Shown: positions 1-6,855 of the stretch, piece by piece | Layout of the letters: the number at the start of each line of letters is the position of its first letter | Numbering within the stretch: the first letter of the stretch is position 1 | Source: Chryseobacterium sp. T16E-39 | Lineage (GTDB): Bacteria; Bacteroidota; Bacteroidia; Flavobacteriales; Weeksellaceae | NCBI RefSeq assembly: GCF_002216065.1 | Contig: NZ_CP022282.1 | Location: forward strand, 4,588,001-4,652,000 | DNA: 64,000 nucleotides | Reading direction: 5' to 3' | The notes under the pieces: generated by a model | What the model was told of the DNA's origin: nothing | Database searches by the model: none | What the model saw: the letters and a program-made list of their open reading frames with translations, nothing else | Program-made: the position numbers and the translations under genes

Positions 1-102
1 AAAAATTCAAAACCCAATTATGTTATTAAGGGAGGGACTCATCTTTTTCCGGCTACCAAACCAAAAGAAGTGTCGAAAATTTTAAATGAAATATTTCAAT
101 AA
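1..102 (+). CDS. C-terminal end of a probable alpha/beta hydrolase (cut by left edge)
   Basis: The first 102 bases are an open frame from the window edge to a TAA stop, giving 33 residues. They contain GGTHLFP followed by a short amphipathic tail (KPKEVSKILNEIFQ). The GGTH..FP pattern with a final helix is what the catalytic-histidine end of alpha/beta hydrolases (dienelactone-hydrolase or acyl-esterase type) looks like. Only the tail is visible, so the substrate cannot be stated. It ends 105 bases before the amt start, and the amt promoter lies in that gap, so the two are probably separate transcripts. Confidence 0.5.
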   Translation, partial: KNSKPNYVIKGGTHLFPATKPKEVSKILNEIFQ

Positions 103-155
103 ATAATATTTTTTAATTTTTACTATATAAATATTAGGGGTTGTTGTTTTTAAAA

Positions 156-186
156 TTGATTTTTATGGAATTAATTCCTATTTTTG
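156..186 (+). promoter_or_regulatory. amt promoter with an internal palindrome
   Basis: A TTG at 156-158 and a perfect TATTTTTG (TAnnTTTG box) at 179-186 are separated by 20 bases, matching the Bacteroidetes housekeeping promoter. Transcription would start near 193, about 15 bases before the amt ATG at 208. The spacer holds a perfect 12-base palindrome, GGAATTAATTCC (167-178), placed where a repressor could block polymerase. Confidence 0.6.
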
Positions 187-207
187 ATAGGGTTAAAAAT
201 TAATTTT

Positions 208-1554
208 ATGAAAATTGGTTTAAAATGGATTGTTTCTTTTACTGTCATTTCAGGGGTTGCCATTGGAGGTTTGTTCTGGACTCCGGCAACGGATCTGCCT
301 AATTCAGGGGAATTTTTAAGTGACGATAAAATTGTAGGTGCTGACGTTGCATGGATTTTGGCGGCTGCAGGTCTGGTATTACTTATGACCCCCGGGTTAT
401 CTTTCTTTTATGGTGGAATGGTGGGAAAAAAGAATGTGATCTCTACGATGTTGCAAAGCTTTATTGCTTTAGGGGTTATTTCCATTCTTTGGGTGGTTGT
501 TGGATTTTCTTTGTCGTTCGGTGATTCTCTTGGTTTTGAAATAAACGGACAGCATTATGGTTTAATAGGTAACCCTTTTAGCTATCCATTTTTCAATCAT
601 GTTGGTGTTTTGCCACATAAAGAGATGGCATCCACTATTCCTTTTATTTTATTTGCCCTTTTTCAGATGAAGTTTGCAGTGATTACTCCTGCGCTGATTA
701 CAGGTTCTTTTGCAGAACGGGTACGTTTTATTTCCTATTTGTTGTTCATGATCCTTTTCAGTATATGCATTTATACTCCGCTTTGTCATATGGTATGGCA
801 TCCTGATGGGTTGCTGAATAAATATTTTGGCGTAAAGGATTTTGCTGGTGGAACTGTCGTTCATATGAGTGCGGGATTTGCAGCTTTGGCTGGAGCGATA
901 GTTGTTGGAAAAAGGAAAAATCCGCATCATGAACCTTCGAATATTCCATTTGTGCTTTTAGGAACCGGAATGCTTTGGTTTGGCTGGTTTGGATTTAATG
1001 CAGGATCTGCTTTGGGAGCTAATGCTACAGCTGCTATCGCCTTTGGAACAACAACAATAGCATCCGCTTCAGCGATGATGACCTGGATATTGTTTGATAG
1101 GATCAATGGAAGAAGTGTGTCTGCACTGGGGGCATGCATTGGTGCTGTAGTAGGGTTGGTTGCTATTACTCCCGGATGTGGTTTCGTATCTATTCCTGAA
1201 AGCTTGTTTATCGGATTTATTGCAGCTATTGTTTCTAATGTAATGATGAATTGGAAAAGACTTAAAAATATCGATGATACATTAGATGTTTTTGCCTGTC
1301 ATGGAGTAGGGGGAATTATGGGGATGATCTTAACTGCCATTTTTGCACATGGTGAAAAGGCTAGTCTTTTACATGGCGGAATTGAGGTTTTCATTCATCA
1401 TATGATCGCTTTGGTACTGGTGTCAGCATTTGCTTTTTTTGGATCTCTGATTTTGTATAAGGTGACCAATAGAATGATTACATTAAGGGTATCCGAAGAA
1501 TCTGAAAATATCGGATTGGACAGGTCTCAGCATGAAGAAAGCCTCAACTGCTAG
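208..1554 (+). CDS. amt: Ammonium transporter (Amt/MEP/Rh family)
   Basis: A 448-residue integral membrane channel for ammonium/ammonia. The ATG at 208 is preferred over an upstream TTG at 184 because that TTG lies inside the promoter box. The N-terminal hydrophobic stretch (residues about 7-25) may be a signal or first helix, and about eleven further membrane segments follow. The pore histidine pair is visible as H219 (DFAGGTVVHMSAG) and H365 (DVFACHGVGGIMG), with the conserved D211. The tail RVSEESENIGLD..QH matches the C-terminal signature that contacts the PII protein GlnK in this family. No glnK lies next to it, so partner and nitrogen control must be encoded elsewhere. The rather long N-terminus is the only unusual point. 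Confidence 0.96.
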   Translation: MKIGLKWIVSFTVISGVAIGGLFWTPATDLPNSGEFLSDDKIVGADVAWILAAAGLVLLMTPGLSFFYGGMVGKKNVISTMLQSFIALGVISILWVVVGFSLSFGDSLGFEINGQHYGLIGNPFSYPFFNHVGVLPHKEMASTIPFILFALFQMKFAVITPALITGSFAERVRFISYLLFMILFSICIYTPLCHMVWHPDGLLNKYFGVKDFAGGTVVHMSAGFAALAGAIVVGKRKNPHHEPSNIPFVLLGTGMLWFGWFGFNAGSALGANATAAIAFGTTTIASASAMMTWILFDRINGRSVSALGACIGAVVGLVAITPGCGFVSIPESLFIGFIAAIVSNVMMNWKRLKNIDDTLDVFACHGVGGIMGMILTAIFAHGEKASLLHGGIEVFIHHMIALVLVSAFAFFGSLILYKVTNRMITLRVSEESENIGLDRSQHEESLNC

Positions 1555-1615
1555 GCAACGTTTAAATATTTATTTAATCCTTGTATCAGGAGAATTAAAA
1601 TAAGGATTTATCACG

Positions 1616-1623
1616 TATCTTTG
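1616..1623 (+). promoter_or_regulatory. sdaA -7 box
   Basis: TATCTTTG is a perfect TAnnTTTG box. A start near 1630 would fall after the ATG at 1626 and before the ATG at 1650, which supports the later start codon for sdaA. No good -33 TTG is seen at the usual distance. Confidence 0.45.
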
Positions 1624-1649
1624 TTATGAGGAAAAATGATGAATCTTTT

Positions 1650-3068
1650 ATGGAATCAATATCAGTATTTGAAATTATTAAAGTAGGGATCGGTCCGTCC
1701 AGTTCGCACACGATGGGGCCATGGAATGCAGCTTCTGCATTTATCAGAATTATCAAAAGAGAAAGATCAATCGCGGAAGTAAAGGAAGTTTTCCTTGAGT
1801 TTTTCGGCTCTTTAGCAAAAACGGGGATTGGACACGGAACAGATATCGCCGGAATGCTTGGATTGAACGGTGAAGATTTTAAAACGATCAATACTTCAAA
1901 AATTGATGAGAAAATAGAGAAGATAAAAAGTGACCAGATGATTAATCTGGGAGGGGAAAAGGAAATTCCCTTTATCTACGGTTATCATTTGGTTCTCAAT
2001 ATGCAAAAATCTTTAGACTTTCATCCTAATGGGATGATCTTCAGGGCTGTTTTTGAAGATGGAACTGAACTGGTTCAGGACTTTTATTCTGTAGGCGGTG
2101 GGTTTATTGCAAGTCAGGAAAAAAATTCCATAGAAAAACACTGTGTTCGGACATTGTACCCATGTCACCACGGTTCGGATATTGTAAAATATTGTGAAAA
2201 ACTAGGATTTAAAAAGTTTTCGGATTTGATTTTTATCAATGAAGAAAGCTGGAGAACCCAGGAAGAGACCAGACAGGAGGCATTGAACATATGGACACAA
2301 ATCAAAGAATGTATCTATAAAGGTGTAAATAAAGAAGGGATCTTACCTGGAGGGTTAAACGTTACCAGAAGAGCTGCCGGAATCAACAGAAAACTTTTAG
2401 GGGATAAAATTTATAAAAATATTGATGAATGGTTTCAACAGGTTGTTGATGCAGAAGAGAATTTTACAAATATCAATAAATGGATCGCCTGTTTCGCATT
2501 AGCAGTAAATGAAGAAAATGCGAGTTTCGGAAGGATTATCACTGCTCCTACTAATGGGGCAAGTGGAGTAATTCCTGCTGTTTTAATGTATGCACAAGCT
2601 TTCACACCTTTCACGAACGAAGATGATATCGTAAGATTTTTATTAGTTGCTGGAGAGATTGGAACTTTGTTTAAAAAGAATGCCACTATTTCTGCAGCAA
2701 TGGGGGGATGCCAGGCTGAGGTGGGCGTTTCTTCCGCAATGGCAGCAGCAGGCCTAACTGAGATCTTAGGTGGAAGTATAGGACAGGTATTAATGGCGGC
2801 TGAAATCGCAATGGAACATCACTTAGGTCTAACCTGTGATCCTATCAAAGGTTTGGTGCAGATTCCATGTATTGAAAGAAATACAATGGGTGCCATGAAA
2901 GCAATTACAGCAGCGAATATCGCTCTTGAAAGCGATCCTACAAAGGCAAGAGTAACTCTTGATGAGGTTATTCAGACCATGTGGGAAACAGCACAATCGA
3001 TGAGTGACCGGTTTAAAGAAACTTCAGAAGGCGGATTGGCTATTGCGGTGAATGTTCCTGAGTGTTAG
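1650..3068 (+). CDS. sdaA: L-serine ammonia-lyase (L-serine dehydratase), single chain
   Basis: Converts L-serine to pyruvate and ammonia using a [4Fe-4S] cluster, in the cytoplasm. From the ATG at 1650 the protein is 472 residues, close to the E. coli SdaA length; an ATG at 1626 would add eight residues but lies too close to the promoter box. The N-terminal beta domain carries GIGPSSSHTMGP (residues 13-24), the family hallmark. The C-terminal catalytic half has GGCQAEVGVSSAMAAAG and CDPIKGLVQIPCIERN, which supply the cluster cysteines. It is a single gene, unlike the split alpha/beta enzymes of Firmicutes. It stands alone after amt; both genes concern nitrogen, but the promoter box indicates its own transcript. 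Confidence 0.96.
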   Translation: MESISVFEIIKVGIGPSSSHTMGPWNAASAFIRIIKRERSIAEVKEVFLEFFGSLAKTGIGHGTDIAGMLGLNGEDFKTINTSKIDEKIEKIKSDQMINLGGEKEIPFIYGYHLVLNMQKSLDFHPNGMIFRAVFEDGTELVQDFYSVGGGFIASQEKNSIEKHCVRTLYPCHHGSDIVKYCEKLGFKKFSDLIFINEESWRTQEETRQEALNIWTQIKECIYKGVNKEGILPGGLNVTRRAAGINRKLLGDKIYKNIDEWFQQVVDAEENFTNINKWIACFALAVNEENASFGRIITAPTNGASGVIPAVLMYAQAFTPFTNEDDIVRFLLVAGEIGTLFKKNATISAAMGGCQAEVGVSSAMAAAGLTEILGGSIGQVLMAAEIAMEHHLGLTCDPIKGLVQIPCIERNTMGAMKAITAANIALESDPTKARVTLDEVIQTMWETAQSMSDRFKETSEGGLAIAVNVPEC

Positions 3069-3095
3069 TAAATAAGAATGTGATTTGCTGATTTT

Positions 3096-3240
3096 TAAAA
3101 CCACAAAAGTCACAAAAGCTTTTTGAATACTGAAGTTCGTTTAAGTCTAATGCTTTATGCATAGAAAGTTCACATAAGTTTAAAAAAAATCGAAGATTTT
3201 TATCTGAAATGAGCTTAATGAGCAAAACTTCTCTGTGCTG
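3096..3240 (+). repeat. Dispersed intergenic element, copy 1 (CACAAAAG family)
   Basis: Begins with CCACAAAAGTCACAAAAG (3101-3118), continues through GTTCACATAAGTTT, and carries a hairpin AAAAATC-gaa-GATTTTT (3185-3201). Related copies lie at 17815-17960 and 26381-26500. It fills the sdaA-tyrA gap and has no convincing open frame. Confidence 0.7.
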
Positions 3241-3303
3241 TCTTCAATAGGACAATGCCAACATAAACCTTTACGTTATAAACAATCGATATTAAAAATA
3301 TTC

Positions 3304-3338
3304 AATAAGAGGATTACTTATCAAGTATTCCTCTTATT
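3304..3338 (-). terminator. Hairpin over the tyrA stop codon
   Basis: AATAAGAGGA (3304-3313) pairs perfectly with TCCTCTTATT (3329-3338), and the tyrA stop lies in the loop. On the minus strand it is followed by a T-rich but not pure T run, so it is a modest intrinsic terminator for tyrA. Confidence 0.5.
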
Positions 3339-4159
3339 TTATTAGCATTGGAGATCAGCTCCGTTAAGTATTCGTAATTTTCTTTTTCTAAAGCAGCTTT
3401 AAATTTTCTAAGCTGGGAAATATGCTCATTAAGAACATCTAAGACATTTTCTTTGTTTTGCTTAAAGATCGGAACCCACATCTCAGGATGCGACTTTGCT
3501 AAACGCACCGTGCTTGAAAAACCGGAACTCGCCAACTGAAAAATAGTATCTTCCTCCCTTTCTTTTTCTAAAACCGTATTCGCTAATGCATAAGACGTAA
3601 TATGTGAAATATGGGAGATGTATGCGGTATGAACATCATGATCTTCCGCATTCATATAGATAAGATGCATATCAAGACCTTCCACAATTTGCTGGACAAG
3701 GGCCAATGCATCAGCAGCAGATTCTTCTTTATTACAGATCACTCCTGCTTTCCCTGAGAAACTCTCAGCGATAGCTGATTTTGGACCACTGTTCTCCGTA
3801 CCCCACATCGGGTGAAATGCTACAAATCTTGATCTTTTCGGATGGTCTTTTACGCCATTTACAATTCCTGCTTTGGTGGATCCTGCATCCATGACAGTTT
3901 GGTCATCTGAAACCAGATCCAAAACGGTTGGTAAAAGTTTCCTTGCAGAATCAACGGGAATCGCAATAATAACTAAATCTGAATTTTTAATACCATATTC
4001 CAGATCTACTTTAGCATCGATGATCTTCAGGTTTAATGCTTCGTCAAGATGCCTGCTGCTGTTATCTATTCCGTATATAAAATCCGCGATCCCTTTTTCT
4101 CTTAGTTTTAAAGCAATAGAACCCCCAATGAGTCCCACACCAATAATGCTTATTTTCAT
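3314..4159 (-). CDS. tyrA: Prephenate dehydrogenase
   Basis: Oxidative decarboxylation of prephenate to 4-hydroxyphenylpyruvate, the committed step of tyrosine synthesis. 281 residues, the normal size of a single-domain TyrA without fused chorismate mutase or ACT domain. The N-terminal Rossmann motif GVGLIGGS (7-14) binds NAD(P). HPMWGTENSGP is the conserved substrate loop, and SHISHITSYALANT in the C-terminal helical dimer domain matches the family's helix. It is not next to other aromatic pathway genes here. An intrinsic-terminator-like hairpin and a 13-residue mini-ORF containing Tyr and Phe lie just upstream, so attenuation is possible. Confidence 0.93.
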   Translation of the reverse strand: MKISIIGVGLIGGSIALKLREKGIADFIYGIDNSSRHLDEALNLKIIDAKVDLEYGIKNSDLVIIAIPVDSARKLLPTVLDLVSDDQTVMDAGSTKAGIVNGVKDHPKRSRFVAFHPMWGTENSGPKSAIAESFSGKAGVICNKEESAADALALVQQIVEGLDMHLIYMNAEDHDVHTAYISHISHITSYALANTVLEKEREEDTIFQLASSGFSSTVRLAKSHPEMWVPIFKQNKENVLDVLNEHISQLRKFKAALEKENYEYLTELISNANKIRGILDK

Positions 4160-4170
4160 TTTTTTAAATT

Positions 4171-4212
4171 TTAAAATAAAAAACCCCGTCCTAGGACGAG
4201 GTTGTATATCAT
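4171..4212 (-). promoter_or_regulatory. Possible attenuator / leader peptide upstream of tyrA
   Basis: On the minus strand AACCTCGTCC (4203-4194) pairs with GGACGGGGTT (4191-4182, one G-U wobble) and is followed by TTTTTTATTTT: a clear intrinsic terminator that ends about 20 bases before the tyrA ATG. A 13-codon frame, MIYNLVLGRGFLF (4212-4171), runs through the hairpin and stops in its T tract. It contains one Tyr and two Phe codons. It may be a translation-coupled attenuator, or simply the terminator of the lipoprotein gene that ends at 4322. Confidence 0.4.
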
Positions 4213-4321
4213 ATATAAGAATCTCTATCCCAGGTCTGAGCTAAATATTCTATAGTAATATGTTCCGTTATTTGTAATCACGAAGCGAAGGTATAAAATA
4301 TTTTTGAAATGATAACCAACA

Positions 4322-5557
4322 TCAATTATTTTTTATCAAAGATGGATCCTCCTGTTGCAATTGTCCGCTTTCGATATAGTTTTTAAGTGGCTGAAGCCCA
4401 AAGTATTTATTTTTTTTAATGATTTGAAGAACTTCCGGTTGATTCATTGATGTTTTGCTTTGGAGGAAAAATAGCGGTGTTGCGGCCTGGCTCCAGGCGT
4501 TGTCACTTTTTCCTTTGAACTTATGAAAAGCAGGCCCTTCAATATTACTGATATAGGCAACTATTTCTGCTTTTTCTACAGGTGTGAACTTATTATTGTC
4601 CTCTTTATACAGATAGGAAATGATATAATCTCCTAAAGAAGTAATATATTTATCGTTATTTTCTGTTGTATTTTTTTCGATATAGTCTAACAGGCCTTTT
4701 CTTATTTCGAGCTTACCGGCACAATTTTTTACGAAAACAATCCTTCCCAATTTTCCGCCGGACTGTTCGTTTTCGGCTGCATATTCTTCAAAAAATGATT
4801 GTAGGACCAGGGAATTGATTTTTTCTTCCTTGTCATAACCGTATTCTGCAACCAGCTTTTTTAAAAAGTCTTTATCATTACCCAGTAGCCACGTTAAAGC
4901 AGACCTGTCATCGTTGGAAATGTATTTATTTATGGAAGCGGTAATCATGATATTTCTGCTTCGAAGCTCTGTTAAGTCAGCAATATCCCGCCATCTTTTA
5001 GCGTACATTTCTCCATCATCACTACTGTATTTAATGGGAGATGCTTCGAGGCTTTTCAGGTCAGGGAAGAGGTTTGTATACTCCAGAATTTCCGGTATTG
5101 AGTAAAAGTAAGTGATGAGTCTGTCTTTTTTTGATATATAAAGATCCTGTGAAGCCAAAGTGAAAGGTTTATAAGAAAGTTTTTGATCACATTTGTCCGA
5201 CATGTTGATCTTTATATAGTTTAAAGAAGATGACCGGTCTACTTTTATACCAAATATATATTCAATTCTTTTAATAAAATCCTCATTGCTGAGCGGTTTA
5301 AAATTACTTTGATCCAGTATGACTTTCTGAACTTCTATTAAAGCATTTAAATCCTTTTGTGTGTAATCCTTAAAACTCCCATAATCCTTTTCAGCTCCTG
5401 CTTTCAGCTGCTTGGCAAGCATTGGTTGAATACTGTCTTTTTCCAGTTCAAGAGAGTGGGGACTCCCTTCCTGGGACTCTTTTTTACAGTTCATTGTAAA
5501 TGAGCCAATAAAGAAGATCAAAAGGATTGATCTCAGGATCTGGAGATTATTTTTCAT
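4322..5557 (-). CDS. Lipoprotein of unknown function
   Basis: 411 residues from the ATG at 5557; upstream in-frame starts exist, but only this one places a signal peptide at the N-terminus. Residues 1-23 form a hydrophobic signal ending FTMN-C24, a lipoprotein-type cleavage site. The charged segment KKES follows directly, with no long flexible linker. The rest is a hydrophilic, mostly helical protein (many KxxLxx patterns, for example LKSLEASPIKYSSDDGEMYAKRWRDIADL) with no domain I recognise. It is probably anchored in the cell envelope. It is monocistronic as far as can be seen, and transcription probably ends at the hairpin at 4182-4203. Confidence 0.75.
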   Translation of the reverse strand: MKNNLQILRSILLIFFIGSFTMNCKKESQEGSPHSLELEKDSIQPMLAKQLKAGAEKDYGSFKDYTQKDLNALIEVQKVILDQSNFKPLSNEDFIKRIEYIFGIKVDRSSSLNYIKINMSDKCDQKLSYKPFTLASQDLYISKKDRLITYFYSIPEILEYTNLFPDLKSLEASPIKYSSDDGEMYAKRWRDIADLTELRSRNIMITASINKYISNDDRSALTWLLGNDKDFLKKLVAEYGYDKEEKINSLVLQSFFEEYAAENEQSGGKLGRIVFVKNCAGKLEIRKGLLDYIEKNTTENNDKYITSLGDYIISYLYKEDNNKFTPVEKAEIVAYISNIEGPAFHKFKGKSDNAWSQAATPLFFLQSKTSMNQPEVLQIIKKNKYFGLQPLKNYIESGQLQQEDPSLIKNN

Positions 5558-5875
5558 TTTTTGTGTTCCATTCACTTCTAACATTTCTTCTTTATTCATA
5601 ATTTTTAGTAGAACATCGGTCATGATGATTTTAAGATATATTTCTAACAGACATTTTAACGGAGTATAAAGGTATTGTTCTTTTGCTAAATAATCTGGAG
5701 AAATTTAATCTATTTTGGATTCTGTTTAAGTGATTTTACTCGTGAAAATAATAATTAACTCATTATTCATATTCAATTATTAATAATTTATTATTCACTA
5801 AATCTTTTGATTTAAAATCCTTCGCTGCTGCACGAATCGTTTCGTGTGGTATTTAATTCTAATTATTTTTAATAA

Positions 5876-5992
5876 ACTATCTCATTTTATGAAGAAGGGA
5901 TGCAAGATATTCTTTCGGAATTAACAGAATTCTACTCACCTCCGTGGTTTTGGAGTACTCCATTTGATGAGTATCTAGTTCATAAATGGTAA
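5876..5992 (+). pseudogene. Possible coding remnant in a degraded gap
   Basis: The 685 bases between the lipoprotein gene and the gene at 6243 hold no intact gene. Within them an open stretch ending at TAA 5990-5992 encodes 30 residues from ATG 5900, ending SPPWFWSTPFDEYLVHKW, which reads like protein (aromatic-rich, less AT-rich than its surroundings). A second scrap around 6055-6105 encodes ARVPPSILRVSLLMSK before a stop. These may be decayed gene ends; no family is recognised. A small hairpin CACGAA-tcgt-TTCGTG lies at about 5831-5846. Confidence 0.25.
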
Positions 5993-6186
5993 TTTCAAAC
6001 TGATTCCATTATTGAGGCAAGTTTGTTTCCTTTCATGTTGAAATATTATTAAGCAAGGGTTCCCCCTTCGATATTAAGAGTGTCTTTGCTCATGTCCAAA
6101 TAGAATAAGTTATAACATGTGAGAAAATAAAATTTCTCGGATGTTTTTTTATCTTTTGATTTAAATTTGTAATGTACAAATGCGTA

Positions 6187-6203
6187 ACGAGCAAGATGCT
6201 CGT
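6187..6203. repeat. Short perfect hairpin in the degraded gap
   Basis: ACGAGCA-aga-TGCTCGT is a 7-bp perfect stem with a 3-base loop, and partial pairing continues outwards (TA/TGTTA). There is no T tract, so it is not an intrinsic terminator. Similar hairpins are common between flavobacterial genes, and it may be the end of a decayed repeat. Confidence 0.4.
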
Positions 6204-6242
6204 GTTATGAGGGAATTGTGATAAGATCTAAATAATAATATT

Positions 6243-6689
6243 ATGAATTATTCTGTTAACATTTATTCTGATAGTTCAGAATTTTTTTTAAATAATAAAT
6301 TGATTTTAAAAGTAATATTTGGAAACTTTTATTTAAGTAAAAAAAGAATTCTAGGAGTCAATAATGAAGAATTATTAGTTTTCAAAATCTTTAATATTTT
6401 CTTTAAAAGAAAAATAAAGATATTAGATCAAAATTTAAACAAAACATTTTTAGTAAAAGATAATACGCTCATTATAAATAATAATATACTTTCTATAAAT
6501 GAAAAATTTAGTATACTAAAATATGAAGCGACATGTTTATTAAACAATGAAGTGATTGGATTAATAAAAGATAAATCTACTTTTTTAGACAATAAATATG
6601 ATATATCATTTAAGAGAAAAGATGAATATAATTATTATTTTTTAATACTATTTGGTATGCTTTCAGTAGGGTTTGCAGATCCAGCATAG
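6243..6689 (+). CDS. AT-rich orphan protein, unknown
   Basis: 148 residues, dominated by Asn, Lys, Ile, Phe and Leu, and encoded by DNA clearly more AT-rich than its neighbours. The sequence alternates short hydrophobic and polar runs (LILKVIFGNFYLSKKR, EELLVFKIFNIFF), consistent with a beta-rich fold; the layout loosely recalls tubby-like/LURP-one domains, but that is a guess. The C-terminus is hydrophobic (YYFLILFGMLSVGF) and could be a membrane anchor. It sits alone beside a decayed gap, and no neighbour suggests a role. The skewed composition points to recent acquisition or relaxed constraint. Confidence 0.5.
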   Translation: MNYSVNIYSDSSEFFLNNKLILKVIFGNFYLSKKRILGVNNEELLVFKIFNIFFKRKIKILDQNLNKTFLVKDNTLIINNNILSINEKFSILKYEATCLLNNEVIGLIKDKSTFLDNKYDISFKRKDEYNYYFLILFGMLSVGFADPA

Positions 6690-6790
6690 ATATTCTTTAT
6701 GAGCTTAGCTACATTTCGACTGCTATAACTTTAAGCTAAAATAGTAACCACAAGCTATTTAAAGTCTAGCTGCTTTGCTTCTCCGATAAA

Positions 6791-6842
6791 AAAGACCAAC
6801 TCTACAGCTGGTCTTTTATACTTGTATGAATCCATACAAGTA
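6791..6842 (-). terminator. Terminator and second hairpin after the antiporter gene
   Basis: Reading the minus strand, AAAGACCA (6816-6809) pairs with TGGTCTTT (6798-6791), followed by six Ts, a good intrinsic terminator for the gene that ends at 6856. Between it and that gene a second perfect 10-bp hairpin, TACTTGTATG-aatc... (6819-6842), has no T tract. Confidence 0.65.
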
Positions 6843-6855
6843 CCGATCAAACAAA

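Noticed and set aside
3873..4244. 123-codon frame antisense to tyrA
   Set aside because: Covered by the well-supported tyrA gene; no domain.
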